From: Timema cristinae
Taxonomy: Eukaryota; Arthropoda; Insecta; Phasmatodea; Timematidae
Length of the DNA stretch: 64,000 nucleotides
NCBI GenBank assembly: GCA_039000515.1
Contig: JBCFYV010009882.1
Coordinates: 50,665,801 to 50,729,800, forward strand
Direction: 5' to 3'
Position 1 is the first letter of the stretch. Every line of letters begins with the position of its first letter. Shown here in pieces: positions 48,158 to 60,700 of the stretch. The translations under genes were made by a program, and so were the position numbers. Under the pieces are notes generated by a model. The model worked only from the letters and a program-made list of their open reading frames with translations, searched no databases and was not told where the DNA came from.

Positions 48158-48392
48158 TTCAGCCCGTCTTACCACAAGGTCAGCCTTTAAGCATATCTAC
48201 ACAAATGGGTTAGGAATGAGGAAGGTAGAATTTCAAGGAAATTCTCTCAAATTTGAGTCGGGAAAGAGTTGAAACCAGTTAGTAAAAACACACCCTTATC
48301 AAAATTTTAACCCTCATCTCCCCGTCATAATCAGTCCAATCTATTATGAAATTGACGCTTTGGAGGCTAGTATGAGACCACCGAAGTAGGTT
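48158..48392 (-). mobile_element. SINE-C copy, degenerate
   Basis: Minus-sense head CCTACTTCGGTGGTCTCATA, body and a worn tail without the hairpin. Confidence 0.65.
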
Positions 48393-48407
48393 TTAAGTCT
48401 TTGATAT

Positions 48408-48646
48408 TACCACGTGTAATTAGATAACGCGCCAGTCGTGTTGAGCTAGACCACTGAGGACGGGGAAATCGAGGTTCGAATCTCGGTCGGGTTAACTGGG
48501 GGTGGTTTTTCCTAAATGGATTTCACTCTCCCTTCACGCAAATGCGAAATCATTTCCTCTGAATTAAACCTTCCCAATTCTTAATCCATTAGTGCAATTA
48601 GTACTTAATCGTATAACCCGAACGGGTAGTAAGACGCGGTGCTGAA
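48408..48646 (+). mobile_element. SINE-B copy, worn head
   Basis: CGCGCCAGTCGTGTTGAGC, box B GAGGTTCGAATCTCGGTCGG, body and tail are present. The first ~25 nt of the head are diverged. Confidence 0.8.
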
Positions 48647-49879
48647 TTTAAAAAAAATTGATAGATGATTATTTTTAAAAAAAAGTTTGAAAAATAACCC
48701 AATTAAATAAGTCATTCAGGTACAACCTTAAATGCTTGTCTATTTTCAACGTAGAGTAGGCCCTAACGTATAAAATAACAAATTTAAGGGGGTTCAATAA
48801 CCTTTAACATAAACGAAATAATTTTAATTCTGAACATTTTAGCTACGGAAAATTGGGATAAAAGATGAATAGTTTGATAGGGGTAAAAGAGGAGATGATT
48901 AAAAAGCTTCATATCGCGGCCGAGTTTTATCATAATGAAATTAAAAATACAATAACAAAAAATTGAAGGTAATTTCAAAAGTTTATGATAAGTAAATCTG
49001 ACGAATTCTGAGAAATCGTTATTTTTTGAGTTATTTACAAAGCCCCACCTTGTCCCCCCTTTACCCTCTTCTAGTAAAAAAAAAAGTCTATATTTTTACA
49101 CAAGATTTATTTTATTTTAAAATAAGTCTTTTTAAAAATGTATGTAAATTTTCGTCCATTTCGGAATTTTTCGCTTGTTAACAATGTTTTTTGAGCTCAC
49201 TTCCCTGTACTAGTAGCTCGTTGAACCAGAAGTCAACCTTATAACGGATGGGAGGGATAGTGTTTCCCATCTCTTTTCAAAACGAATATCAGTGTATTTA
49301 CTCAAAATCCCCTTCCTCGAATTGACTCAAGATTTATGCTAAGTTGTTTTTAACAGATGTGAGACGTCTGAAATAAGTCTGCTCTTCAGCAATGGGAAAC
49401 TAGAGGATAGAAAATAGTGGTGGAACCTTATTTGTGTTGGGCATAGCAATTAACAAAAATTAAGGATATGTGGTGATTGGTCCAAGAGCCAAAGGGGATT
49501 CTCACCCCAATCAAAAGTTTGAAAATTAGATGCCCGTGTGAGGCATTTGGTGTGGTCCTCGTCTGAAAAGGTTTTGTAAATTAGGATGGCCCTAAAAGCT
49601 TTTTAGAGTGTGTTTCCAACTAAATATTTTTTTGGAAATGAGATAACTTAAGAAACTGGAGATTGATTATAGGCCATACTTCAGCTTCATAGGATATTAG
49701 AGAAAATCAGAGGTAATTGAAATAAATATAGAAGGAGGAAAATTTATTCGGGGAGCGGTCATGCCCCCAGATCCACCACCACTGACCAAAACAAGTTAAA
49801 CTAATGTTTCTTGGTGTAAAAATCCATCATTTGATATAATATATATAACAATCAACAAAATACAGGAACCAAATGCGGG
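48647..49879. other. Non-genic DNA
   Basis: No domain-bearing frame or element end was recognised. Confidence 0.4.
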
Positions 49880-50010
49880 GGACGTGCAGTTTAAGGCATT
49901 AGACTTGCAATGCTCTTGGTCTTTGTCGAAAGAACAAACTCGGCTCTATTTCCAACATGTTATTTATTTACACTGTGGTTTTCCATCCTCTTTCCACGCT
50001 AATGTGGTTT
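49880..50010 (+). mobile_element. Possible SINE-C remnant
   Basis: GTTTAAGGCATTAGACTTGC (box A-like) and CTTTCCACGCTAATGTGGT (body-like) are in the expected order, but box B is not clear. Confidence 0.35.
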
Positions 50011-50164
50011 TATTTATTAAGTATTGCTTGAGTAGTCTAGGGCATTAGACCTTGAATTAAGTGGAAAATAACAAGTAAAATGAGAGTACAAAATTACGTA
50101 AGTTGTAAAGCATTTGGAACCAATAAATTGGTATATTTATTTTATTTTCATTCTCAATGATGGG

Positions 50165-50388
50165 CACACTAAGGCTTTAATATACTCTGGACAAGCTCGC
50201 GAACCATGGAGATGTTGAGATTTGAATCCTTGCTGGGTTGTTTTTCTATATAGGCCTAGTTAAACACTCTCCCTCCACGCAAATTCGGGTACACTTCCTC
50301 TAGATACAACCGCCCTCATATCTAACACATTAGTATTATTAGTGTAAAAGCGTAAAAATTGAATAGAAAATAAGACACAGTGGTAAGA
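50165..50388 (+). mobile_element. SINE-C/B copy, degenerate
   Basis: GAGATTTGAATCCTTGCTGG (box B), CTCCCTCCACGCAAATTCGG (body) and a worn tail GTAAAAATTGAATAGAAAA then TAAGACACAG are visible. Confidence 0.65.
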
Positions 50389-50701
50389 AGAAAAAAAATT
50401 TGAAGCCATCTTGATGCACCGGAATTAACGTTGACGTCACTTAACGTAACAAATGTTAAGGGGAAAACATTCACATTAATGGACGTTACATTATGGAGAG
50501 TGTACCAAGTGTTCCTGTCGGACAATCATCTTGCGGGCAATATCGATACCGCTATTTAGTACTTCATCGGTTTGTTTAAGGTGTGAAGATTTCTTCGGTA
50601 GAGCCTATAGTTCGTATGTCCACGTCTCGCGAATTCTTAAAAACGTCGTCGTAGCTTCTTTTTACACTTCATGTTGTAGCTTCAGTAAACTTATATTTCC
50701 C

Positions 50702-50940
50702 ACTACGGTGGTAAATGGTCTAAGGCGTCACTCTAGTGATTGTCCTGCTGATGGCAAAAAGTTCGGGGTTTGAATCCTGGCTGGGTTTACCGCGGGTGGT
50801 TTTCCCTAAATGGTTGGTTTCCCACTCTCTTCCCACACAAATAATTGATTCCTCAGCCCTGCCGCTTATAAATAAATAAAATAATTTTGTATATGCGTAC
50901 TAGCCGTACATGTAGTAAGCAATACGTGGTGATTAAAAAA
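50702..50940 (+). mobile_element. SINE-C copy, degenerate
   Basis: ACGGTGGTAAATGGTCTAAG (box A), GGGGTTTGAATCCTGGCTGG (box B), body and a diverged tail ending GTGGTGATTAAAAAA. Confidence 0.7.
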
Positions 50941-51289
50941 TGTATATTGTAAGTGCTTGAAGCGTAATTTGCTCTAACTGTACGAGTTTCATTTTAGTAA
51001 ACAATTTGTTTTCAAACAATTCAAATTAGTTGTGTGTGATTTCCTCGAGTTGTTACATTACGTGAATCGTGATTACACAATATTCTTCTTTTCGTTACTT
51101 GAACGTTAAATTGATCGTGATCATAGCATTATATTTCTACCACATAAGTGAAAGGATTTGTAACAGTTAAAAGTGGCCCAAATATTCACTCACCAAACTG
51201 TTGAGTGGGTCATCCCCAATTTTAAAATGTGCGATATTTTTTAAAATCATTCTTTAGTCTAAGATCCAAAATTCCGACACCTTAGGTTA

Positions 51290-51350
51290 GTCGGTGGCCT
51301 GTCTGTCTAATGAGTTAAGGGTCCCGGATTCGATTCCCGGCATGTCGAAA
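51290..51350 (+). repeat. tRNA-like sequence
   Basis: GTCGGTGGCCTGTCTGTCTA and GGATTCGATTCCCGG mimic box A and box B. Spacing is short and there is no acceptor pairing. Likely a SINE head. Confidence 0.35.
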
Positions 51351-51720
51351 AATATATAATTTGTGAAGTGTGAGTTTCCCCTTTCTCAGTGATGAATTAA
51401 TTACTGGAGGGCTGAATGTTGAGTCTGTTATAGATTTAAGTTAGTTTAAAAGTCGTGTGTTGATATATATTCAGTCGGTTTAGAAGGTGCACGTTAAATA
51501 CCTCAAATAAATTAATATGAAAGATTCGGAAGGTTACACTTGATCTAAGCAAGAGCTTTCTGCGGATTGCGTTTTTTTAATTTAATAATGCTCCACAGTA
51601 AGTGCAATTAATATTAAATTCAATTTCGAGGTCTGGGTTTATCTAAAATTTATCAAAAGTTTGTTGTTTGCTTTTTCAAATCAAGTCTGTGTGTCACGCT
51701 ATACTATTTGTATGTATTTT

Positions 51721-51968
51721 TTAGCACGCGTTTTACTACCCGTTTGGGTCAGATGCTTATGTGCTAATTACACTAATAGTTTTAAGGATGAAGAAGGTTA
51801 TATTTGTAGGAAGTGTACTTACACTTTCGGGGAGGAAGAGTGGAAAACTATTTTGGAAAAAACTACCCTTAGGAGACTCGGCCGAGATTCGAACCTCAAT
51901 CTCCCGCCATCGGAAGTATAGTCTACTGAGAGAGTAACGCCCTAGACCATGTGGTCACTGAAGCGGGT
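51721..51968 (-). mobile_element. SINE-C copy, full length
   Basis: Minus-sense head ACCCGCTTCAGTGACCACAT, box B GAGGTTCGAATCTCGGC, body and tail are present. The open frame on + is a by-product. Confidence 0.8.
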
Positions 51969-52028
51969 ACGTTATAAATTGATTTTCAAAATTTTTCATA
52001 ATGAGTCATTCAATCCACCAAATGAATA

Positions 52029-52150
52029 ATCCGCATCAGTGGTCGAATGGTCCAGCACATCACTTATGTGAAAGACTGAATTGCCCTTGACGAGATCAGG
52101 GATCAAATCCCGGTCGGGATATTGAGTTTTTTCTTCTTAATGGTTTCCCT
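52029..52150 (+). mobile_element. SINE-C head with short body
   Basis: TCCGCATCAGTGGTCGAATG, box B AGGGATCAAATCCCGGTCGG and TTAATGGTTTCCCTATAC. It ends beside the LINE fragment. Confidence 0.55.
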
Positions 52151-52156
52151 ATACTG

Positions 52157-52628
52157 ATGACCAGCAAGTTGAGTTTGGAACTTATGAATAAACTATTGAA
52201 ATATTACATTTGGAACATATTGCTGTATGGACCAGAAACTTTGACTTTTAGGAAGATGGAAAAGAAATACTTGGAGAGCTTTGAAATGTGGTTCTGGAGA
52301 ATATTTAAAAGGATCGGGTGGGCAGACTGTGTCACAAATGAAGAAGTCGTAAAAAGAGTGGGGAAGAAGAGATACATTTTGGAAGTGATTCTTCGGTGCA
52401 AAGCTAACGGGATTAGACACTTCCTTAGGAGAAACTAGCCATCTTCTGCACGACGTCATAGAAGGAAAGGTTGAGGGAAAGAGGATCTTGGGAAGGAGGA
52501 TTCAAATATTGGATGACTCGAATAACAGAAGAGAATTCTGGGAGCTGAAGGAGGAATAGGACAGGACGCATTGGCAGGCTAAGATTACTGCCAAAAGGAA
52601 TGAACTTGTCGTAAAACAGACCACTTAA
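52157..52628 (+). pseudogene. 3' fragment of a LINE reverse-transcriptase ORF
   Basis: The peptide reads LSLELMNKLLKYYIWNILLY, GPETLTF, FEMWFWRIFKRIGWADCVTN and RVGKKRYILEVIL. After a frame change near 52436 it reads LLHDVIEGKVEGKRILGRR. This is the C-terminal region of endonuclease/reverse-transcriptases of CR1/L2-like or RTE-like elements, past the catalytic palm. Catalytic motifs and the 5' part are absent, so it is a 5'-truncated dead copy. The common SINE tail is not found after its stop. Confidence 0.75.
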
Positions 52629-52639
52629 TGTAACTAGCA

Positions 52640-53480
52640 TGTACTACATGTGCCATTCCGAGAGTCCCGGGTAACGAATGTTTGTCATTCAGCAAATACC
52701 TCGTAGTGCGTATGGGTGAGTTATGACGAATGTTTGGTATTCTACAAACATCGGTCATCAATCGCCGAACCCCACCCCAAACATTTCCCATCAGTTGTCG
52801 GTAATCTATCTCACATAAAAGAGCACGAACTATTCGCCTTTTCTCGAACTTCTGCCCCGTCCACACATTCGTATCTAAATTTATCAGAAGTGTATTGGGT
52901 TTACTGTGAAAATTATTTGATCCTGCTATTTTTGGACCTCAATGAAAACGAACTTGCTATATGGAATCCAACCCATCATTTACATAAAAATAGGAATGAG
53001 ATTTGTGATTGCCGGAAGCGTATCTAACAACAATTTAGCGTAGATTGTTCCATTAACGACCTTAAGAAGAAAAAGATTCTTTAATGGCAACGTTCAGAAA
53101 ATGTCTAAATAAAGTTAAAGAAAGTAAAAGAAGTGGCTAGGGTGGCTGATGATGTTTACAAGCCAAATTGATTTGCATTCGAGAATATGGAGAATTGTTT
53201 AAATGCCACCGTAGCAATTTGAGGGTGGTAACAATAATTTTCCATCTCAACCTCCATATTTAGCACGAATGATCGCCATTCCCGACCGCAGCTTTTTGAT
53301 TCTTTAGTGACTTTGAGGTTTGGCAAATATGCACATGTGTGTAAAGGTGTGCTCGTGATTCGACGAACTGTTTGGAAAGTAGTTTGTGAAGTGGCGAATA
53401 TCTGCCATTCGGCGAATGCCACATGTGTAACGCCAGCTTTACATTTACGGCTCGGATCGTCTAGTATATACGCAACTTTA
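52640..53480. other. Possible DNA-element pair of ends, otherwise unknown
   Basis: ACATGTGCCATTCCGAG at about 52653 and, complemented, ACATGTGGCATTCGCCG from about 53430 are similar. Words like CGAATGTTTG and GGCGAATATC recur. Too weak to delimit an element. Confidence 0.25.
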
Positions 53481-53489
53481 AGTTTTATG

Positions 53490-53700
53490 TGACCCCGAAC
53501 CTAAAAAAAAAATGATTTTACCAGTCTGTTTGTCGTAGGCCACAGATCTGAATCGGTTTGATGGAGTGTTCAAATTTGATATTTAGATATTATATGGCTA
53601 TACCTTGGGACACTTTTTAAGATTTTAAGTGTAGTTTACTGGCGAGTGTGTTTTTTTCATTCAATTTTTTTCTGAAATGGCTATAGGGATTCTTTAACCT
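53490..53700. repeat. Fragment related to the 39-44 kb repeat units
   Basis: GTCTGTTTGTCG..., GGCTATACCTTGGGACAC and GTGTAGTTTACTGG resemble, in orientation and order, words of Rep-X and the tandem units. Assignment is tentative. Confidence 0.3.
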
Positions 53701-53857
53701 CCAGAATAACACTGTACTGCCTCCCTCCCATCTTCCATGGGCCTAATCTGTCAGGATAGTTGGTAGGGACGGCAACAAGATAGAAGATTGGGTTCGAAAT
53801 TATTCTGTTGGCTCGTATTTTTTGGATTTCATTAGTAGCGCTAAGAGTTAATACAAG

Positions 53858-54131
53858 GTGACCTGGCGGTCTAGGGTTAAGGTGTCGGACTTCTATGCTG
53901 GGGTCCGGGGTTCGATCCTCGATCCCGGCACAGCTTTATCTGATTACCAAACCCTTCTTTCACCTTTGACAAGACATCTTGTGAATGTGGGGAATGCCAG
54001 GCCTCCACCGTGGTTCGGATTCCACGTTAAACTGTAGGTCCTCCATTTCATCTCACAATCACCCTACCATTACACATTAGCGTAAGTGCGTATAACCTGA
54101 ACGGTTAGTAAGACTCAGTGCTAATAATAAT
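53858..54131 (+). mobile_element. SINE-A copy, full length
   Basis: Head GTGACCTGGCGGTCTAGGGT, box B GGGGTTCGATCC, body and a tail with three mutations (GCGTATAACCTGAACGGTTA). The target duplication is not clear. Confidence 0.88.
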
Positions 54132-54713
54132 AGTTCATACAAAAATTTAATGCTATAAGGTGTTAGAAAAAATGTATAAGAACTTGACGTAGGCACTCGT
54201 GAGAAAACTGGCTTTGTGAGAGATACTAAACAACCGGGTCGATTGACACTGCTCGCGACCCCCTTACAAACTCTAACCCATTACCCTAGGCCCGGCGGCT
54301 GCCCTCTAGCACAAGTACCCGATCTTCTAATCCATATGGTCCCGGCGACGGGCAAGAGCGACTGCCTCCAAAATGATATTAATGTGTTAGCCCCAATAAT
54401 AATAATAAACCAAAGAATTTCATAGCCCAATTCTTCCTAGTTACTAACTACTAATTGGTTATAACAAGTTTTAATTACCTGTCCCTTCAGTTACGTTATT
54501 TCAAAAGTGGTATGTTAGTTTGAATAAACATCCCAATCTAACTTAAAGATGTTAGAGTACACTTGTTTTTGGTAGAAATTCGATTTTTATTTTCCACTTG
54601 AAATATTTTTAAATGGCTCTAACAATTTGGTTCAAAATGAGTATTTGGTATGTTTTATTAATATATATAATATATATATATATATATAATATATATATAT
54701 ATATAATATATAT

Positions 54714-54761
<48 letters not shown>

Positions 54762-56077
54762 GTTATAGATTTATTTTTCTTAAAAAGAACATTAATATTA
54801 GTCTACTAATAACTGATTTTGAAAATTATAAATTTTTTAAAAATTGGTACAATGATTTTGTTAAAAATCTATATCTGGGGTCTACTTTATATAAATAAAA
54901 GCTTATGTTTATTTTTCTAAACTAAATTAATTTAAAGAACGTAAAACCATGAAATTTTTTAGAAAACTTTAAAAATTTCCTTGAAAATTTAGTAATAAAT
55001 AGATATCTGGGAATTGTTTTTCACAATAAATAACAATGTGTTTTTAGTTTTACAAATTAAATGATATTTGAACATTTGATTTTTTTTAACATTATTTGAA
55101 CAGTTTTGTTTAAATTGTGTATGTGAAGTGTTTATTGTGATTATTAAGATGATGTGTTTCTTTTCTGAGTAAAACTTACTTAAGAGTGGTTTAATGAAAA
55201 TATTTTTAAAAAAATTTTGTTGCAAGCTATCCCTAGATTGTGTAATTTTGTAATTAAATATGATTAAAACTATTATTAAATGAAAATCTAAGTTCCCACC
55301 TTTAATATATTTCAAATTAATGAATGGTTTCAGAACATAAAGCTAAATGCATCCACATGTGCTAGGAAATCTTCTCGCACCCCTGGGTGATTTTTTTTTA
55401 CAGCGACTCTGTGTAGTCAGTTTATATTTTCTTTTGTTTAATATCCCCACACCCTTATTGCAAATACTTGTGAAATATAACCACTTCGAAAACACTTTTT
55501 TTCTAAATATCCCTCGCTTCTAGAACGAATGGAGCATGGTTTAACAAAAGAAAAAAAATACTAGAATTATTTTTTTTAAAGATATACCCAAAAAGAAGGC
55601 TCCTTTCTCCATTCCCGTTCATAACCTTAGGTCCACAAAAGTTTAATCTCTTGAGCTTTTCTTTTTTTCCTCGTATACAACCTTACTAAGAAGCAGTCCA
55701 CGCTAAATCAATTCCAATTTTCGAATTCAGCCCACGACGCGTTAAGCTCCTGTATCATGGGTGCGAATAAAATTATTTAGGATAAATTAATAAAGAGTTT
55801 CTTCAAAATAACAATTTTTTTCACATGTAAGTAGCATTAAAACAGAACTCCAACCCAAGACTCCACAACAAGAATGTAACCTTATAACTTGGTTTTGACA
55901 ACGAGGGGCTTTCAACAAAACACTCCCCCCCGTCGCAGTAGAGAACATAACTCTTCTATTTGGCTCGACAATGTGGGACTTCCAAAGAAGGACTCCTTAA
56001 AGAGCAACAAACATTAAAACGACTATATATATATTACACAATATAGAGATGGCTTGGAACAAAATATAATAAAATAC

Positions 56078-56137
<60 letters not shown>

Positions 56138-56414
56138 AATTATGTATATACAGTGTATAAGGAAGAACCCAATTTATTCAATCATCACCATATATACCCA
56201 ATCCCTGGACCTGGAAGCTTGACATTTTGCTTGGGAGGGAGGTAGCGGGATTGATCCATAAATTTAGAAGAATACAAAATTAGAAAATTTCGAAATGGTT
56301 CTCTAGGAAATGAGAGGCATATAATTTGAAAAATTAATTTTTATATGAGATAGAAAATTTGGTTGACAGGTACGTAGAGAGACAACATTAGATAGTTAAA
56401 TATCTCTTGTTTTC
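54132..56414. other. AT-rich DNA with (TA)n arrays
   Basis: An imperfect (TA)n array spans 54659-54759 and another 56078-56130. Rep-X words flank the first. The long minus frame at 54989-55315 is Ile/Lys/Asn-rich low complexity and not credible as a gene. Confidence 0.45.
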
Positions 56415-56662
56415 TTAGAACCGCGTCTTACCACCCGTTCGGGTTATACGCTTAAGTACTAATTACGCTAATGGGTTAGGAATTGGGAAGGTTGAATATA
56501 TAGAAAGTGAACCCGCATTTGCATGGAAGGTGAGTGGAAAACCATTTAGGTAAAACCACCCTCGATTCACCTGAGCGAGAATCGAACATCGATCTCCCTG
56601 TCCTCGGCAGTCTAGCTCAACACTAAACTAGCACATCAGCTAACTACGCCATCTAGGCGGGT
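56415..56662 (-). mobile_element. SINE-B copy, full length
   Basis: Minus-sense head ACCCGCCTAGATGGCGTAGT, box B CGATGTTCGATTCTCGCTC, body and tail GCGTATAACCCGAACGGGTG are intact. Confidence 0.88.
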
Positions 56663-58707
56663 AATAAAATATTAAATTACTCTTTAGTGTGATAGAATAT
56701 TGAAATGTGTAAGACGGGTATAAGAACCACCACAAACAACCATTAATGTTTGATCCTTAAATTACAAACTGAAAAAGAAGTAAATGGGTAAGGGAAGTTC
56801 TTTAAAAATTCCTAAAACTTATCTATATAAAAGTATTTTTTGGTGTGATGGACGTTTGACATGTAACTCAAAAGATTTTCCCCGAGAGATGAACGACGTT
56901 TGAACATATAAAATTTCAAAATTGAAACCCGGGAAATGGAAGAGTTTGAATTGTATACAACTAACATAGAACACTACTTTTCCTAGTAGCTTGAAAATGG
57001 AATTTAGTAAGCACGTAAATAAACCATATAAGATAGTTAAATAGATCTTTAAATCTCAAAATACAAATTTGGGAAATGAAAAAAGAATTGGGGATGGGGG
57101 GGGGGGGGTGTTCCAAGCTTAAAATATTTCCGAAATTATTATAAAACCTTCTTTTTGGCATGGAAGAAAATTTAAATTTGCCCCAATAACCACAAAAAAG
57201 ATAGGAAATTTAAAAATAGGAAGCAGAATATGGCTAATAGAAAGAAAACACTTCACTATGTGGTGAAAAATTCGAATTTTGTATAGGCAGACTTTTTTTT
57301 AATAAACAAACACAAAATATAAAGTTTATTTTAAAGAAGACCCACTTGAAATAGTAAAGCTAAAAATCGAAGGATAAATTAGCGCCTATCTAGCAGTGAC
57401 ATAATTAAAATAAACAAATTCTGGTGACAGCTCGGTGAGCCGTGATTTTCTTTAGAAAACCAAGATGCATATTATACCATATTTTTTGTAACAAAGTATA
57501 ATATTTATTGGTGCTCTTTGGTGAATTGTGATAATATTTTTTCCGACATATTTTATGATAGTGCTTAGATGAAGATTACTTTGTTAATAGAGTGTGTTTG
57601 TGCACCGAGTTTGTGGACAAGGTAATAATTTGTCTCAAACATTTAAATTAATTTGTTAATTACCATGATTGGTTTGTTATTGTCATAGTTATCTAAGAAT
57701 TGTACGAGGAACTATCAACAAGTGAGCAGCCGGATTCTGAACATTCTAATCGGGTATAGTTTTGGTGATGATCAACCGTGCGAAGAACGGGTCAAACTTC
57801 TAGTACACTATATGATAAATCTTGTGCAATTGAGTCAAGCGTAGTCAAGCAATCGTTGATAAAATATGTAACTTTTTAAGTGCCAAGCATAATCAAACAA
57901 TCATTTTATTAATACCAGCCATGGCCAATTAACTAATTATTGCCGCAACCAAATTTATATTACATTAATGTCTTAAGCTGCTTATGAGTGTAAGAATATA
58001 TGCTCAAATTATCTAAATTGGTTTAAAAGCTAGAATTAGGACAGCTTCACAGACAAATTGGTTTCGTAAACGTAATAGCTTCTTTACAGGATGAGAAAAT
58101 TATTAATCAATATACTTTAATTGTTACTGATACAAATATACAGTAAGTAACGTTATTGACTGTTAGATATTTTCGTTATTCAAAATAAAATTATGTGATA
58201 ATAATATATAAAGCACATGTAATGGTTTTCGATAGTCAACTTAAAGATATTTCAAATAAAAAAATATGTGTGTTTATAGTATTAAGTTTCGAGCTAAATA
58301 AAAAGAGCCTCTAAACGCATTTAATAATATTACGTTAGACAGAAAACAAATGTATACTGTATTCAATATTATATTATATTCATAGAGAATAACCATTGTT
58401 CACGAGATTTAAGATGTCAGTCTCCCAATAGATGTCAAACTTTAAAAATATTTCACTCTACATAAGCCTACTCAATAAATTGCTTATAATTTTAAATTCA
58501 AAACCCCTGAGATGAGCCACTAAACGAAAAGCCTTTCGAGCGGTGTGACCAATAATAAAATAACTATTCCGCGTATTATTTTTCAACTTACATCGCCTAT
58601 TGAATAAAAAGAATCAAAATTACTTAGATAATAAATTAAACAAATAATTCAATCCTGTTGAAAAATAAATAAGATGGAATTTATATTAAGTGAAACAACA
58701 TTAGCCA
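56663..58707. other. AT-rich DNA, no gene recognised
   Basis: An 11-G run lies at about 57098. Frames are short and of low complexity. Confidence 0.4.
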
Positions 58708-58800
58708 AAGCAAAAATTTGAAGCCTGACTTCCCCATCATCAGTAAATATGATAAGATGAGATTGGCACCTTTTTCCGAGTGCCTATTGGTGTGGGCTAG
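58708..58800 (-). mobile_element. SINE-C head remnant
   Basis: Minus-sense CTAGCCCACACCAATAGGCA and box-B-like CAGGCTTCAAATTTTTG, very diverged. Confidence 0.45.
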
Positions 58801-59113
58801 TCGAGACTCGAATGTAAGATTTTTTTTAATAGCAATCCCATTTGCCTACTTACTTACTTACTCCATATAATTAAGAAATCTATAGAGTTCATTGCCGCAC
58901 TTACAAAAGTACGCCACTTATTCCTATAGTGAGCTAGTTTTATCCAGTCCACCTCATTACACCCTATCACTTTCATGTATATCTTAATGTTATCTTCCCT
59001 ATAGCAAGCAAAAGTTTAAACAAAGAAATAGGAATATAAATAATGCATTTCAGAAAATGAAAGCTATGAAATTTAAACTAATATAAATAAAATATTAAAA
59101 CTATCCCTTAGAC

Positions 59114-59456
59114 CAGCGTTTTTTAACCGGTGTGCGGCGGCAGGTCAGCAGGTGTGCCACGGGAGTTTGGGGGGGAGGTGATAAAGAAGCGAGGGAAAAA
59201 AATTAGGAGCAAGATTAAATCTTTGTAAAGCTATAATAAACATGTTTTTTTTAAAAAACAATTATTATAATTTTAGCTATTTAACTTTTAAACACAATCT
59301 TAATACTAGTTATTTTATTTATAAGATCTCTCAGGGTGTCCAGCCAAACTATATTTTTTAATTCCCTGACTTTCCCAGGTTTTCCAGATTCAATTTGCTT
59401 TTTTTTATCAAGTATATCACAAAAATATTTTTTTAAGATCACAGATTAATATAGTG

Positions 59457-59496
<40 letters not shown>

Positions 59497-60097
59497 TTAT
59501 ATACACGTTCTGAAATTGTATTACTCAATAAAGGGATTAAACGATTTCTGCCTCCAGGGAAATTGACTATTTTAAGTTAAAAATAGATTTCAGTAAAATC
59601 GTATTGAGCCATTAAAAGATTGCCTCAAGCAAAAGAACGATTTAATATATTTGTGAGACAGACTCATTCTTCGCTCCTTCTACTTAAAATGTAGGCATAA
59701 ACAAATTTTAGCGCATGTGAATAGCCATGACTCAACTTTAGCAACGTGGCAGAAGGGTGCGAAGACACAAAACTCACTTGTTGACCTTGAGAAGTGATAT
59801 AAGTCTGCTCAACATGGACAATGGTGTGAAAGTGATTCCAGGTAGGTATTAACCGGAAGAAAAGTGTTATTTTGACTATTGTAAATCAAAATATGAGACT
59901 TTTTATATACAAAATGTAAAAATTCCAGAAATTTAATAAAATTCCCTGACTTTTCCCTGACTAAGCACATTTTCTGACAATTCCCTGTTTCCAGGTCGCT
60001 GGACACCCTTTCTCTCGTTAAAAAACTGATGGTGTGCCTTGACCATTTTAACGCCTTGTTCAGTGTGCCATGAGTTGAAAAATGTTGACAATCACTG
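59114..60097. mobile_element. hAT-type element, non-autonomous
   Basis: Ends CAGCGTTTTTTAACC and, complemented, CAGTGATTGTCAACA are flanked by CCTTAGAC (59106-59113) and CATTAGAC (60098-60105), 7 of 8. GGTGTGCC-type words lie inside both ends (GGTGTGCCACGG at about 59150; complement of GTGTGCCATGAG near 60064). No transposase. The nested element fills most of it. Confidence 0.75.
59333..60009. mobile_element. Element nested in the hAT, AGGGTGTCCAGC ends
   Basis: AGGGTGTCCAGC at 59333 and its exact complement ending at 60009 bound 677 bp. Flanks ATCTCTC and TTCTCTC give a 7-bp duplication with one mismatch. The subterminal word AATTCCCTGACTTT recurs near both ends (59360, 59939). A (TA)n run lies at about 59461-59493. 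Probably another hAT-like non-autonomous family. The frame on - (60006-59809) is not recognised. Confidence 0.7.
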
Positions 60098-60429
60098 CAT
60101 TAGACAGTACAAAATAATGGTTCACTGCGAGTAATCTTAATTTTGAGTGTCATTTATTTCTTTTTCAGCCTTGCCACATCGCAAACAACATTTTTCTTTG
60201 GTATCTCATCATTTTGATCAATAACGTGACGATATAATGGCGTGTGTACTGAAAGTGACTAACCTATTGTGGGTTGGCTGATCCAATCGATAGTGTCAAG
60301 GCCTTTCAGACAGCAGGCACATCAGTGGTCATGTATGGTGATGAACGCCACGCAGATACTTGAAAATGCAGGTTGATAAAAAAATGTATTTACGATAGGA
60401 CCAGATCCACAAGCGCTTTAGGTGCTGTT
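60098..60429. other. Non-genic DNA
   Basis: No gene, tRNA-like or terminal-repeat structure was recognised. Confidence 0.4.
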
Positions 60430-60620
60430 GATTACACGAACTAAGGCGTCAGTTTCGCAAAAGATTAGATTGCTGGTCGAGGTTCAAATTACAAACCAGG
60501 TGTGCTATGGGTAGTTTTTCACTTGTGATTTATTATTGCAGTTTTCCCTTCCTCTCTCTAGATTAATGCTGGTGCACTTTCTCTAAACACCATTCCTCAT
60601 ACATATCCTTTTGATTAATC
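60430..60620 (+). mobile_element. SINE-C copy, degenerate
   Basis: CGAACTAAGGCGTCAGTTTC (box A region), TCGAGGTTCAAATTACAAAC (box B) and CTCTCTAGATTAATGCTGGT (body). Confidence 0.55.
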
Positions 60621-60700
60621 CATCAATATGTACAAAGCGCCAAACTACCCATCTGAGCTGTCCACATATTTTCACTAATGGATTAGAGATGAAGATTTTT

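Noticed and set aside
51661..51921. 86-codon plus-strand frame
   Set aside because: Antisense reading of a SINE-C copy.
54989..55315. 108-codon minus-strand frame
   Set aside because: Ile/Lys/Asn-rich low complexity next to (TA)n arrays, with no start context, domain or splice support.
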